The notes: generated by a model from the letters alone, not told the origin. 64,000 nt of DNA from Paenibacillus sp. AN1007 (GCF_040702995.1 NZ_CP159992.1:769501-833500); one strand, 5' to 3'. Counted from the first letter of the stretch, positions 10,286 to 19,815 are shown. A program made the numbers and translations.

Positions 10286-10951
10286 ATGAAGAAGCTTCAA
10301 CTGCTGCAAAAAATGACGGACAATGGTGTGGTGGCGGTTCTGCGCGCAGATTCTGCCGATCAGGTCATTGCAATGGCTGAACAGGCAATCGCAGGCGGGA
10401 TCAAGGTAATCGAAATCACGATGACCGTTCCAAGCGCACTCAAAGCGATCGAAAAACTAAGCCGTGTATACCATTGGAATACGCAGGATCCGGAGAAATT
10501 CGCTATCATTGGAGCCGGAACCGTGCTTGAGGCGCAAACGGCGAGAGCCGCAATTATGTCAGGTGCAGAGTTTGTCGTAGGTCCTTCTCTGAATCCCGAA
10601 ACGGTGCAAATGTGTAACCTGTATCGCGTACCCATTCTGCCGGGTGTCATGACGATTGCTGATGTGCAGCGAGCACTGGAGCTTGGTGTCGATATTATCA
10701 AACTGTTCCCGGGCAATTTGTATGATCCTTCAATTATCAAAACGATGAAAGGACCTATGCCGCAGGCGAATTTTATGCCGACAGGCGGTGTGTCTCTGTC
10801 CAATCTGGGTGAATGGATCAAAGGTGGAGCTGTAGCCGTAGGGATCGGTTCTGATCTGACGTCAGAAGCTGTGAAAACGGGAGATTTGACTCACGTTCGC
10901 CGTAAAGCCGAACAATATATGGAAGCTTATCGTAAAGCCAAGGCTGAATAG
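10286..10951 (+). CDS. kdgA: 2-keto-3-deoxy-6-phosphogluconate (KDPG/KHG) aldolase
   Basis: A 221-residue class I aldolase of the Eda family: VAVLRAD at the N terminus, KVIEITMTVP (catalytic Glu), GAGTVLEAQTA, and IIKLFPG with the Schiff-base lysine at 139. It splits KDPG to pyruvate and glyceraldehyde 3-phosphate in the cytosol, taking the product of the upstream kinase. The length fits the family. ATG at 10286 is chosen over an upstream in-frame ATG because AAGGGAGAG precedes it. A hairpin without a T-run follows the stop. Confidence 0.93.
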   Translation: MKKLQLLQKMTDNGVVAVLRADSADQVIAMAEQAIAGGIKVIEITMTVPSALKAIEKLSRVYHWNTQDPEKFAIIGAGTVLEAQTARAAIMSGAEFVVGPSLNPETVQMCNLYRVPILPGVMTIADVQRALELGVDIIKLFPGNLYDPSIIKTMKGPMPQANFMPTGGVSLSNLGEWIKGGAVAVGIGSDLTSEAVKTGDLTHVRRKAEQYMEAYRKAKAE

Positions 10952-10963
10952 TGTTTTTTGAAT

Positions 10964-11003
10964 ATGGAAGGGAGTCTGGTATAAGCAGGCTCCCGCTTCC
11001 ATA
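10964..11003 (+). other. Imperfect hairpin between kdgA and the hydrolase gene
   Basis: TATGGAAGGGAG and CTCCCGCTTCCATA form a long, slightly bulged stem, followed by a second small palindrome (CCGCGG repeated). There is no T-run, so it is not a standard intrinsic terminator. It may be a processing or stability element. Confidence 0.4.
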
Positions 11004-11039
11004 AGCCGCGGCATCCGCGGAAGCAAAGAAAGGTGATTG

Positions 11040-11807
11040 ATGTTGAGAAATCGGTATAATACGGGGCGCAAGAAGAGGGGCATTGGCAAGTTTCTGCTCG
11101 TACTTCTGGCGCTCATTGTCATTGGATGCGGCTACGTTGCATGGAAGCTGTTTACGCCTTATGGACCTCAGGAGGCAGCTCAGGCAGCGATGAAGACATC
11201 TGATGGCGTTGAAGTCAGCGAGCAGGAAAACTGGATTGATTTCAAGCCGGATAAACCTGTTGGCAAAAGTATACTTTTTTATCCCGGGGGTCTGGTTAAA
11301 CCACAAAGTTATGCCCCTCTGGCTCATGAACTTGCAGCAGCCGGTCATCATACGATTATTGCTAAAATGCCCGTTAATCTGGCTGTAATCAAGCCCAATC
11401 TGGCAGATGATATATTGGCAGCATACCCGGACGAACAGTTTGTCATGGGAGGACACTCGCTAGGCGGATCGATGGCGGCTCGTTATACAGCTGCACACCC
11501 GGATGCACTTAAAGGTATTTTTTTCCTGGCATCCTATCCGGATGAAAAAGGAAGCGTGCAGAAGCTGGACATTCCGGCGTTATCCATTCTGGGTACCAAT
11601 GATGGAGTCGTGAATATGGCCAAGTATCAGAACGGACGTATGTATTTGCCACCGGATACCGTGTATTACACTATTAAAGGAGGAAACCACGCTCAATTTG
11701 GCGACTATGGTCATCAAAAGGGAGATGGTGAGCCGGAAGTCAGTGAAGAAGATCAACTGAAGCAGACGGTTAAAACGATGATTTCTTGGTTGGATACCAT
11801 CAAGTAG
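11040..11807 (+). CDS. Membrane-anchored alpha/beta hydrolase
   Basis: A 255-residue protein with a basic N terminus, one hydrophobic anchor (about 15-36), and an alpha/beta hydrolase domain facing outward. The nucleophile elbow is GGHSLGG (Ser140), the acid is probably in GTNDGVV and the base in GGNHAQFGDYG. It resembles the secreted or anchored dienelactone-hydrolase-like group; its substrate cannot be read from the sequence. ATG at 11040 has AGAAAGGTGA upstream. The next gene follows within 33 bases, so they may share a transcript. Confidence 0.85.
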   Translation: MLRNRYNTGRKKRGIGKFLLVLLALIVIGCGYVAWKLFTPYGPQEAAQAAMKTSDGVEVSEQENWIDFKPDKPVGKSILFYPGGLVKPQSYAPLAHELAAAGHHTIIAKMPVNLAVIKPNLADDILAAYPDEQFVMGGHSLGGSMAARYTAAHPDALKGIFFLASYPDEKGSVQKLDIPALSILGTNDGVVNMAKYQNGRMYLPPDTVYYTIKGGNHAQFGDYGHQKGDGEPEVSEEDQLKQTVKTMISWLDTIK

Positions 11808-11840
11808 TCCCGATAATCTTTGGAGGTGGTCATTCTGGCA

Positions 11841-12602
11841 GTGCTGCAGGTGCAGGGAGACGAAATCTGCTGTAGGGCAATTCTGTTTGACAAAGATGGA
11901 ACTTTACTGGATTTCTTGCAGCTGTGGGGGCCCTGGGCAGAGAGTATGCTTGAGCAGCTGCAGGGGTGGATGCATGAACGATCAGCTTCCTTTACGGTTG
12001 AGCTGGAAAAGGTGCTGGGCACCGTTCACGATCGGCACGGCCGCCTTATCGGGTACGATGTGCAGGGGCCGCTGGCTATAGCTGCGATAGATGAATGTAA
12101 CGGCTGGCTTGCAGGGCAGATCTATGCAGCCGGTACACCGTGGAATGAAGCGATAACGACAATACGTCAATTTTCGAGTGCAGCGATGAAGTCTGTACGA
12201 GAGCGGAAATCGGCTGAACCTATGCCCGGATTGCTGGAACTGCTGCAGCGCTGCAGGGAAGCACAGATTCCGCTGGCTGTAGTCACATCTGACAGCACGT
12301 CAGCAGCGGAAGCACACCTGCAATGGATGGGCATCCGTTCCTTTTTCACTTCGATTGTTGGCTGTGACCGGGTAACTCGCGGCAAACCGGATGGCGAATC
12401 GTTCCAGTTGGCTTGCCAGGAGTTATCGGTTGAACCGCATGAGGCGGTAGTCATTGGAGACAGTAACGGCGATATGCAGATGGGGCGTTACGCAGGAGCA
12501 GCATATACGCTTGGATACTGTCCGCAATTGGATCAGGTAGTGCATCTGCATGATGCTGATGCTGTTATTCGCCATTATGATGAGCTGCGCGTCATGTTAT
12601 AG
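11841..12602 (+). CDS. HAD-superfamily phosphatase
   Basis: About 253 residues with the four HAD motifs in order: FDKDGT (motif I, nucleophile Asp), VVTSDS (II), RGKPDG (III, Lys) and GDSNGDMQMG (IV). A cap domain lies between motifs I and II, as in phosphoglycolate-phosphatase-like enzymes. It should hydrolyse a small phosphate ester in the cytosol; the substrate is unknown. The start is uncertain: GGAGGTGG at 11822-11829 points to the GTG at 11841, while a TTG at 11820 lies before the ribosome site. It sits between the hydrolase and the sirtuin genes in the same direction. Confidence 0.85.
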   Translation: MLQVQGDEICCRAILFDKDGTLLDFLQLWGPWAESMLEQLQGWMHERSASFTVELEKVLGTVHDRHGRLIGYDVQGPLAIAAIDECNGWLAGQIYAAGTPWNEAITTIRQFSSAAMKSVRERKSAEPMPGLLELLQRCREAQIPLAVVTSDSTSAAEAHLQWMGIRSFFTSIVGCDRVTRGKPDGESFQLACQELSVEPHEAVVIGDSNGDMQMGRYAGAAYTLGYCPQLDQVVHLHDADAVIRHYDELRVML

Positions 12603-12662
12603 AGGCTGCGCTGCGTCTCATATGTATCTTATGAATAGGGATATATCAAAGGAGGAGAGAGG

Positions 12663-13406
12663 ATGAATGCAGCAGAGCAGCTGGCTGCCTGGATTCAGGA
12701 AAGCTCACGCATTGTTTTTTTCGGAGGAGCCGGAACTTCAACGGAAAGCGGGATACCCGACTTTCGCTCGGCCGCGGGGCTGTATCAGACGGAGCAGCAC
12801 TCCCCCTATCCTCCTGAGGAACTGTTAAGTCGTCATTTTTTTGATCAGCATGCCGATATTTTTTATGACTTTTACCGGGGGAAGATGCTCCATCCCGATG
12901 CAGAGCCTAATGGCTGCCATCGTTTGCTTGCCCGACTTGAGCAGGAAGGGAGGCTGCACGCTGTCATTACGCAGAACATTGACGGACTTCATCAAAAGGC
13001 AGGCAGCAGTCATGTGCTTGAACTTCACGGTTCGGTTCATCGCAACGCGTGTATGGACTGCAAACAATTTTATTCACTGCATGATATTATGCATTCCAAA
13101 GATGTTGTACCTCGCTGCACCTCATGCGGCGGCGTAATTAAACCGGATGTGGTGCTGTATGAAGAGGAACTGGATCAGGCAACGCTGTACCATGCGATTG
13201 ATGCCTTGTCTTCTGCAGATTTGCTGTTGGTTGGCGGAACGTCGCTGACCGTATATCCGGCAGCTCAATTAATTACCTATTTTCAGGGAAAACATACCGT
13301 CCTGCTCAATGCCACACCTACGGCTTATGATCAGCGAGCAGACTTGTTGATTACAGAGCCGATTGGCGAGGTAATGAAGAATGTGGACCAGCTCTTGGTT
13401 AATTAA
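12663..13406 (+). CDS. cobB: NAD-dependent protein deacylase (sirtuin)
   Basis: A 247-residue Sir2 protein, the same length as B. subtilis SrtN. It has GGAGTS (21-26) for NAD, TQNIDGLH (103-110), the catalytic His122 in LHGS, and a complete zinc knuckle (Cys130, Cys133, Cys152, Cys155). It removes acetyl or other acyl groups from lysines, for example on acetyl-CoA synthetase, consuming NAD. The ribosome site is AAAGGAGGAGAG. The last codons belong to a 30-base unit that continues, degenerate, three more times past the stop. Confidence 0.94.
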   Translation: MNAAEQLAAWIQESSRIVFFGGAGTSTESGIPDFRSAAGLYQTEQHSPYPPEELLSRHFFDQHADIFYDFYRGKMLHPDAEPNGCHRLLARLEQEGRLHAVITQNIDGLHQKAGSSHVLELHGSVHRNACMDCKQFYSLHDIMHSKDVVPRCTSCGGVIKPDVVLYEEELDQATLYHAIDALSSADLLLVGGTSLTVYPAAQLITYFQGKHTVLLNATPTAYDQRADLLITEPIGEVMKNVDQLLVN

Positions 13407-13495
13407 AGAATGTGAACGAGCTTTTGCCTAAGTGAAGAATGTGGAACAACTCACTGCATAATTGAAGAATGTAAACCAGTTTATCGTTTCATTTG
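13377..13495 (+). repeat. Four degenerate tandem copies of the sirtuin 3' end
   Basis: Units begin at 13377, 13406, 13435 and 13465, each with AAGAATGTRRA followed by a related tail of about 30 bases. Read in the gene's phase they give KNVDQLLVN-stop, KNVNELLPK-stop, KNVEQLTA-stop and KNVNQFIVS. The first copy encodes the actual C terminus; the rest are untranslated remnants. Confidence 0.75.
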
Positions 13496-13606
13496 AAGTT
13501 TTGGCTCTGCTTTTTGGTGCAAACCTTGGATGGAATTATGGCATCCTCTAGCTGAGGCTGGACCTGGATATGGGATGCCCGAACCTGTGGAAAGAAGGGA
13601 TTCTTG

Positions 13607-14623
13607 ATGGTCTACGTAGTTGCTGAAACACGTTACGAAACGATGAAATATAATCGCGTTGGACGTTCAGGTCTGAAGCTTCCGGCAATTTCACTTGGAC
13701 TGTGGCATAACTTTGGCGGGATCAACAGTTTTGAGAATGGACGCAGCATGATTACCCGCGCATTTGATCTCGGGATTACACATTTTGATTTGGCAAATAA
13801 TTACGGCCCGCCTCCAGGCTCGGCGGAGCAGCTGTTTGGCCAGGTACTGGCTCAGGACTTGAAACCATACCGGGATGAATTGATTATCTCCACCAAAGCC
13901 GGTTATTATATGTGGCCAGGACCTTACGGTGAGTGGGGTTCCCGCAAATATTTGATTTCCAGTCTTAATCAGAGTCTTACTCGAATGGGACTGGACTACG
14001 TGGATATATTCTATTCTCACCGATATGATCCGGATACGCCGCTGGAAGAAACGATGATGGCACTGGACCACATTGTTCGATCAGGCAAAGCACTTTATGT
14101 GGGCATCTCCAACTATCCTGCGGAGCAGACAAGACAGGCTGCCGACATGTTGAAAAGTCTGGGCACGCCGCTGCTGATTCATCAACCAAGGTATTCCATG
14201 CTGGATCGCTGGATTGAGGATGGGCTTCAAGATGTGCTTGATGAGTACGGTGCAGGCAGCATAGCGTTCTGTCCATTGGAGCAGGGAGTGCTTACGAACA
14301 AATATTTGAATGGCATTCCGGAAGATTCTCGCGCCAAAGGCCCTTCCGTATTTCTGAATGAAAATAATATCTCTCCAGAGACACTCCGTAAGGTACGTGC
14401 CCTGAATCAGATTGCGGCAGCCCGTGGTCAGAGTCTTGCTCAGTTTGCACTGGCTTGGGTACTGCGGAACGGAAAAGTTACTTCTGCGCTGATTGGTGCA
14501 AGCCGTCCGTCTCAGATTGAAGAAAATGTCGCTGCGCTTAACCAACTGGAGTTTTCTTCAGATGAACTGGAGCGAATTGAATCGATTCTGCGACCGGAGT
14601 CTACGAACAAAAACAAGGATTAG
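13607..14623 (+). CDS. Aldo/keto reductase (YghZ-like)
   Basis: A 338-residue NADPH-dependent reductase of the AKR superfamily. The catalytic tetrad is visible as Asp61, Tyr66, Lys97 and His138. The segments DLANNYGPPPGSAE and STKAGYYMWPGPYGEWGSRKY are typical of the YghZ/L-glyceraldehyde-3-phosphate reductase branch (AKR14-like), which in E. coli also reduces methylglyoxal. ATG at 13607 has AAAGAAGGGA upstream; an internal ATG at 13643 lacks a ribosome site. It is monocistronic and closed by a strong terminator. Confidence 0.9.
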   Translation: MVYVVAETRYETMKYNRVGRSGLKLPAISLGLWHNFGGINSFENGRSMITRAFDLGITHFDLANNYGPPPGSAEQLFGQVLAQDLKPYRDELIISTKAGYYMWPGPYGEWGSRKYLISSLNQSLTRMGLDYVDIFYSHRYDPDTPLEETMMALDHIVRSGKALYVGISNYPAEQTRQAADMLKSLGTPLLIHQPRYSMLDRWIEDGLQDVLDEYGAGSIAFCPLEQGVLTNKYLNGIPEDSRAKGPSVFLNENNISPETLRKVRALNQIAAARGQSLAQFALAWVLRNGKVTSALIGASRPSQIEENVAALNQLEFSSDELERIESILRPESTNKNKD

Positions 14624-14669
14624 AACCTGCCCTATACGTGAGGGAGCGTTCTGAAATAAATCACACACA

Positions 14670-14710
14670 AAAAGTGCATCTTAGCCATAAAGGCAGGATG
14701 CACTTTTTTA
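14670..14710. terminator. Bidirectional intrinsic terminator
   Basis: AAAGTGCATC and GATGCACTTT form a 10-bp stem followed by TTTTT, with A-runs on the other side. It separates the reductase gene from the converging AraC gene. Confidence 0.88.
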
Positions 14711-14789
14711 GTTTGCATACGTGACCCTAACCCCGTTGCTCAAGTCCCTAGTCTTGAATACATTTCCTGGCGAAGTAATGTTCAGCTGC

Positions 14790-15779
14790 TTATTGAGATG
14801 AATGATCCGCCGTACTTGTTGAATGTGACGGACGCGCGAGCAGTTTCTCGCGATAGAGGCTGGGGGCTTCTCCGTGGAATCGTTTAAACTGCTTCGAGAA
14901 ATATAGTGCGTCGGGCATACCGACCGAGGCAGATACTTGTTCTATAGACAAATCCGGGCGTTCACGCAGCAGCTGGCGCGACTTGTCGATCCGCAGTTTC
15001 AGTAAATAGGTCACAGGTGTAAGTCCAGTTTCCTGTTTGAAAATACGTGACAGATACGCACGGTTATATCCCAGGCTTTCGGACATTTGTTCAATGGATA
15101 CGGGGTAGGCATATTGAGTCGACATATACTGAATCATTTGTTTGACAGTCCGCCGGATTGAAGATTCGCCGGAAGTTAAGGTTTGTCCCTCCGAAAGGTG
15201 ATTTTGAGCCTCGGCCAAAATCAGATATAACGTGCCGAGAGAAGTGAAATGAGCGCTCTCTTTACGTTCGGCAAATGCACCCTGCATAACAGCCAGCCAG
15301 TTCGATAGGTCGCCTGAGGTTCCGGCATGAAAAACGGATTTTTCTGGCCGAAATCCGGCTTCTTCTACATGCTGTGCGGCTTGACTGCCTGTGAAGGCAA
15401 TCCAGCGATACTGCCATGGGTTACGTGCATGAGACTTGTAACTGACGAGCTGACCCGGGTGAATGAGAAAACAATCACCTGCATAGAGGTCGTAAGTATG
15501 CAGCTCGGTACGAAACGTACCTGCTCCCTTTTCTACATAATGTAAAAGATAATAATCATACAGCTTCGGCCCGAGCGCATGTCCGGGAAGGGTCTGGCTT
15601 GCACCAGCAAAGAGGACATGCAGCCCACCCTCGTTATAATAGACAGGGTTGGAAGCAACCGAATAACTGAGTGCGCCGCTCTTGGCTCCCATGGATTCCT
15701 GCGCTGATCGGGGAATACACGAATCTGTTGTACTGCGAGATGATGCTTGGGGCACAGGGCTTATTTTGGATTCCTTCAT
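14790..15779 (-). CDS. AraC-family transcriptional regulator divergent from galK
   Basis: A 329-residue one-component regulator. The N-terminal half is a cupin-like sugar-binding domain (for example GAGTFRTELHTYDLYAGDCFLIHPGQ). The C-terminal ~100 residues hold two helix-turn-helix motifs of the AraC type (MSESLGYNRAYLSRIFKQETG and VSASVGMPDALYFSKQFK). Its divergent position next to galK-galE-galT suggests it activates that operon with galactose or an alpha-galactoside as effector (inference). The ATG has AAGGA at 7 bases. The first ~30 residues are serine-rich and poorly conserved. Confidence 0.88.
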   Translation of the reverse strand: MKESKISPVPQASSRSTTDSCIPRSAQESMGAKSGALSYSVASNPVYYNEGGLHVLFAGASQTLPGHALGPKLYDYYLLHYVEKGAGTFRTELHTYDLYAGDCFLIHPGQLVSYKSHARNPWQYRWIAFTGSQAAQHVEEAGFRPEKSVFHAGTSGDLSNWLAVMQGAFAERKESAHFTSLGTLYLILAEAQNHLSEGQTLTSGESSIRRTVKQMIQYMSTQYAYPVSIEQMSESLGYNRAYLSRIFKQETGLTPVTYLLKLRIDKSRQLLRERPDLSIEQVSASVGMPDALYFSKQFKRFHGEAPSLYREKLLARPSHSTSTADHSSQ

Positions 15780-15896
15780 CTATGATCCTTCTTTCCGTTT
15801 TTCGTGCTTTAATGATTATAACCATTATAGAATGAAAGGTCACATTTATCCATATGAATCACACATGGGTTCATTTCAAGCGTGATCGCTTCCTTG

Positions 15897-15902
15897 TATA
15901 AT
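15897..15902 (+). promoter_or_regulatory. -10 box of the galK promoter
   Basis: A perfect TATAAT 43 bases before the galK start, with no good -35 box at 17 bases. That fits a promoter needing an activator such as the divergent AraC protein. Confidence 0.5.
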
Positions 15903-15944
15903 AAGCTTAAGAAAACCACAACAAAGAGGCGAGGTGCATCAGCT

Positions 15945-17126
15945 TTGAATGTAACTGATTTGCAACAAAAGTTTATTGAGAAGTACGGAGAAAGTGGAGC
16001 GGACATCCGTGTATTTCATGCCCCTGGGCGTGTGAATCTGATCGGTGAACATATCGACTACAACGGTGGTTATGTGCTTCCGGCCGCGCTTGAGTTTGGC
16101 ACAACGTTGCTCATTCGTGAACGTACGGATAACAAGCTGCATCTGGCTTCCACAAACATGGCTTACGAGGGAACGCTGGACACAGGTTCGATCGGCCAGG
16201 AGAAAACGGGAGAGTGGACGGACTACGCGGTAGGCGTCATGGTTGGACTGCAGGGCAAAGGTGTCCAGGTGACGAGAGGGTATGATTTTCTCTATCATGG
16301 CGAAATCCCGAACGGAGCAGGACTCTCTTCCTCTGCATCTCTGGAGGTACTTACCGGCTATGCCGTTCAATCCATGGAAGGGATATCAGCCATCGATACC
16401 GTAGAGCTTGCGCTGTTGTCCCAGAAAGTGGAGAATGAGTTTGTTGGTGTCAACTGCGGCATTATGGATCAGTTTGCTGTAGCGAACGGTGCCAAGGATC
16501 ACGCAATTCTGCTCATGTGTGATACGTTAGAGTACGAGAAGGTTCCGTTCCGTACAGGTGCGTACAAACTGATTATCGGTAACACTAATAAGCGCCGTGG
16601 TTTGGTCGATTCAGCATACAATGAGCGGCGCTCCCAATGCGAGCAGGCACTTGCCGTTTTGAAGGAACAGCTGCCTGCACTGAAATACCTGGCTCAATTG
16701 AAGCCGGAACAGTTTGACACATTACAGGATCAGATCAAGGATGAGAAAGTCAGACAGCGTGCCCAGCACGTTGTGGAAGAAAATGCGAGGGTGCTGGCTT
16801 CTGTAGAAGCATTGCGAAACAATGATCTCGAAGCGTTTGGACAGCTGATGAACGCTTCGCATGAATCGCTGCGTGATCTGTATGAAGTAAGCTGCAGTGA
16901 GCTGGATGTTATGGTTGAAGAAGCACGGCGGATTCCAGGTACATTAGGTGCACGTATGACTGGCGCAGGTTTTGGCGGATGTACAGTATCTCTGGTACAC
17001 GAGAATGATGCTGACCGTTTTGTGAGTGAAGTGGGTGCGGCGTATGAAGCACGCACGGGTCTTAAAGGTGATTTCTATGTATGTGGCGTAGGCGAAGGCG
17101 TTAACGAACTCAAGGAGGCGAAGTAA
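15945..17126 (+). CDS. galK: Galactokinase
   Basis: A 393-residue GHMP kinase that phosphorylates galactose at C1, the first Leloir step. The galactokinase signature GRVNLIGEHIDYNGG lies near residues 29-43, the ATP loop GAGLSSSASLE near 125, and GAGFGGCT near the C terminus. The start is TTG at 15945: GAGGCGAGGTG lies 9 bases before it and the protein then has the family length (B. subtilis GalK has 390 residues). The frame is open for 21 further codons upstream but without a site. galE follows after 1 base, so the genes are one operon. Confidence 0.96.
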   Translation: MNVTDLQQKFIEKYGESGADIRVFHAPGRVNLIGEHIDYNGGYVLPAALEFGTTLLIRERTDNKLHLASTNMAYEGTLDTGSIGQEKTGEWTDYAVGVMVGLQGKGVQVTRGYDFLYHGEIPNGAGLSSSASLEVLTGYAVQSMEGISAIDTVELALLSQKVENEFVGVNCGIMDQFAVANGAKDHAILLMCDTLEYEKVPFRTGAYKLIIGNTNKRRGLVDSAYNERRSQCEQALAVLKEQLPALKYLAQLKPEQFDTLQDQIKDEKVRQRAQHVVEENARVLASVEALRNNDLEAFGQLMNASHESLRDLYEVSCSELDVMVEEARRIPGTLGARMTGAGFGGCTVSLVHENDADRFVSEVGAAYEARTGLKGDFYVCGVGEGVNELKEAK

Positions 17127-17127
17127 A

Positions 17128-18117
17128 ATGGCAATTTTGGTGACAGGTGGAGCAGGATATATCGGTTCTCATACGGTGGCAGCATTGCTTGAACGCGGCG
17201 AAGAGGTTGTTGTACTGGATAACCTGCAGACAGGACATCGGGAGGCGCTGCTGGGCGGTAAACTGTACGAAGGTGATCTTCGTGACAAGGAGCTTTTGGC
17301 GAAACTGTTTGCGGAAAATTCAATTGATGCCGTCATTCACTTTGCAGCGAACTCGCTGGTTGGGGAAAGTATGAAGGAGCCAGCGAAGTACTACGACAAC
17401 AACGTATTCGGTACACTCTGCTTGCTGGAAGCAATGAATGAAGCCAATGTACGCCGCATTGTCTTCTCTTCAACAGCAGCAACTTACGGTGAGCCTGAGA
17501 AAGTGCCGATCGAAGAGAGCGACCGTACCGAGCCTACCAATGTTTATGGAGAAACCAAATTGATGATGGAGCGCATGATGTCCTGGTTCGACAAAGTGCA
17601 GGATATCAAATACGTTTCCCTGCGTTACTTCAATGCAGCTGGCGCACACGAAAGCGGCAAAATTGGTGAAGACCATCAGCCGGAGAGTCACCTGATTCCG
17701 CTTGTGCTGCAAACCGCATTGAAACAGCGTTCGCATATCGCCGTATTCGGAGATGATTATGCAACAGAAGACGGCACATGTATCCGTGACTATATCCATG
17801 TTAGCGATCTGGCGGATGCGCATCTGCGTGCCGTAGATTACCTGCGCAAAGGGGAGAACAGCAACGTATTTAACCTAGGTAACGGTACTGGCTTCTCGGT
17901 AAAACAAGTGATTGAAACCGCGAAAAAAGTGACCGGTTTGGATATCCCGGTTGTTCAGGAACCACGTCGTGCGGGTGACCCTGCTGTGCTGGTGGCATCG
18001 TCTGCAAAAGCCAGATCCGTTCTGGGCTGGAACCCGAAATGGACAAACCTCGAAGACGTGATTCAAAGCGCATGGAACTGGCATCAATCCCGTCCAGAAG
18101 GCTACGGAAAAAACTAG
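17128..18117 (+). CDS. galE: UDP-glucose 4-epimerase
   Basis: A 329-residue extended short-chain dehydrogenase interconverting UDP-galactose and UDP-glucose. The NAD loop GGAGYIGSH is at 7-15 and the catalytic Tyr140-x3-Lys144 (YGETK) follows SSTAATYG. Its ribosome site AAGGAGGCGAAG lies inside the end of galK. It is the second gene of galK-galE-galT; galT begins 14 bases after its stop. Confidence 0.97.
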   Translation: MAILVTGGAGYIGSHTVAALLERGEEVVVLDNLQTGHREALLGGKLYEGDLRDKELLAKLFAENSIDAVIHFAANSLVGESMKEPAKYYDNNVFGTLCLLEAMNEANVRRIVFSSTAATYGEPEKVPIEESDRTEPTNVYGETKLMMERMMSWFDKVQDIKYVSLRYFNAAGAHESGKIGEDHQPESHLIPLVLQTALKQRSHIAVFGDDYATEDGTCIRDYIHVSDLADAHLRAVDYLRKGENSNVFNLGNGTGFSVKQVIETAKKVTGLDIPVVQEPRRAGDPAVLVASSAKARSVLGWNPKWTNLEDVIQSAWNWHQSRPEGYGKN

Positions 18118-18131
18118 GAGGCGAACATCTA

Positions 18132-19730
18132 ATGTCACAGACTCAACCTGGAGCAGAGGCCACAGAGCGTACACACGAGCAGCAGGAAGCACTGCATGCC
18201 ATTGAGCGTCTGGTCGCATTTGCCTTACAGAAAAAGCTGATCGAGGAAGCAGATTACGATTACAGCCGCAATCTGTTGATGGAACAGTTCGGCTTCTCAG
18301 AACCGTACGCCGGTGAACCGGATGCAGCCATTCCTGATGGTCCACAGACGATGCTGGATACCCTGATTGATTATGGATACACAATTGGACTTATTCCTGA
18401 GAACAGCGACACGTTCCGTGATCTGCTGGATGCAAAAATTATGGGTCATCTGATGGCGCGTCCATCGGAAGTTATCCGTGCATTTCGTCATACCGAACAG
18501 ACTGAAGGCATTGAGGCGGCAACATCGCAATTTTACGACTTGTCCATTAACTCCAACTATATCCGGATGGACCGTGTCTCCAAGAACGTCTACTGGACAC
18601 AGGATACTGCTTATGGCGAGATGGAGATTACGATTAACCTGTCCAAACCGGAGAAAAGCCCAAAGGAAATTGCTATGGCGAAGCTGCTTCCACCCCCGGT
18701 ATATCCAAAATGTCAGCTGTGTCGTGAAAATGTAGGTTATGCTGGTCGGGTCAATCACCCGGCCCGCCAGAACCTGCGTGTCATTCCGCTGCAGCTTAAC
18801 AATGAGCCGTGGTTGTTCCAGTACTCGCCGTACGTGTACTATAATGAACACTGCATTATTTTCCATCATGATCATGTGCCGATGAAACTGACGAAGGATA
18901 CGCTGCGCAGACTGCTTGCATTTGTTCAGGAATATCCGCATTATTTTATCGGGTCTAACGCCGATCTTCCGATCGTAGGCGGTTCGATTCTGACTCATGA
19001 TCACTTCCAAGGTGGACGTCATACGTTCGCCATTCAAAATGCACAGCCTGAGGCGGTTTTCCGTCACGCGGGTGCACCTGGGTTGACACTCAGCCTTGTT
19101 AAATGGCCGATGTCTGTGATGCGTCTTCATTCGCATGATCCTGCGGAACTGCTCGAAGCGGGTAATGCCGTTTACGAAGCTTGGAAAGTGTACAGCGATT
19201 CTGCAGTAGAGATCGAAGCATTTAGTGAGATCGATGGGGAAAAGGTGCCTCACAACACGGTAACGCCGATTGTTCGCCGCAGTGCGGATGGCGGTTTTGA
19301 GATGGACCTTGTTTTGCGTAACAACCGTACAAATGATGAGCATCCGGAAGGCATTTTCCACCCTCACCGGGAAATGCATCATCTGAAGAAAGAAAATATC
19401 GGTCTGATTGAAGTCATGGGACTTGCTATTTTGCCGGGTCGCCTGAAGCAGGAGCTGGACGGCATTGCCGACATTTTGGCAGGAAATACACAGCTTGCAG
19501 AAGCTGCTCAGGCGGCAGATCATGAGCTGAACAAACACTTACCGTGGACAGAAGCGTTGAAGCAGGAACATGGCTCCAGCTTGACGAAGGAAGAAGCGGT
19601 TGCCCTTGTGCAGAAGCAGGTTGGCTTGAAATTTTCCGAAATTTTGGAGCACGCAGGTGTGTATAAACATGATGAAGCTGGGCGTCAGGCATTCCGCCGT
19701 TTCGTAAGCAGCATGGGATATACAGAGTAA
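18132..19730 (+). CDS. galT: Galactose-1-phosphate uridylyltransferase, Firmicutes type
   Basis: A 532-residue protein of the long GalT form found in Bacillus and relatives (B. subtilis about 513). It transfers UMP from UDP-glucose to galactose 1-phosphate. ILTHDHFQGGRH near the middle and the histidine-rich segment VYYNEHCIIFHHDHVPM fit this family. The ATG at 18132 has TAGGAGGCGAAC in front; the frame also runs back into galE but that is not translated. It ends the gal operon, with a terminator 86 bases downstream. Confidence 0.95.
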   Translation: MSQTQPGAEATERTHEQQEALHAIERLVAFALQKKLIEEADYDYSRNLLMEQFGFSEPYAGEPDAAIPDGPQTMLDTLIDYGYTIGLIPENSDTFRDLLDAKIMGHLMARPSEVIRAFRHTEQTEGIEAATSQFYDLSINSNYIRMDRVSKNVYWTQDTAYGEMEITINLSKPEKSPKEIAMAKLLPPPVYPKCQLCRENVGYAGRVNHPARQNLRVIPLQLNNEPWLFQYSPYVYYNEHCIIFHHDHVPMKLTKDTLRRLLAFVQEYPHYFIGSNADLPIVGGSILTHDHFQGGRHTFAIQNAQPEAVFRHAGAPGLTLSLVKWPMSVMRLHSHDPAELLEAGNAVYEAWKVYSDSAVEIEAFSEIDGEKVPHNTVTPIVRRSADGGFEMDLVLRNNRTNDEHPEGIFHPHREMHHLKKENIGLIEVMGLAILPGRLKQELDGIADILAGNTQLAEAAQAADHELNKHLPWTEALKQEHGSSLTKEEAVALVQKQVGLKFSEILEHAGVYKHDEAGRQAFRRFVSSMGYTE

Positions 19731-19815
19731 TTGAGCTGTATAGGATTTGAAAAGTTCGCTCATTACCTTAACACCTGGACGTACCAGGAGTTTGCGGCAA
19801 TAGAATGAATAGCAG

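Noticed and set aside
18297..19538. 413-codon minus-strand frame opposite galT
   Set aside because: It is a shadow of the galT coding sequence without start signals or recognisable domains.
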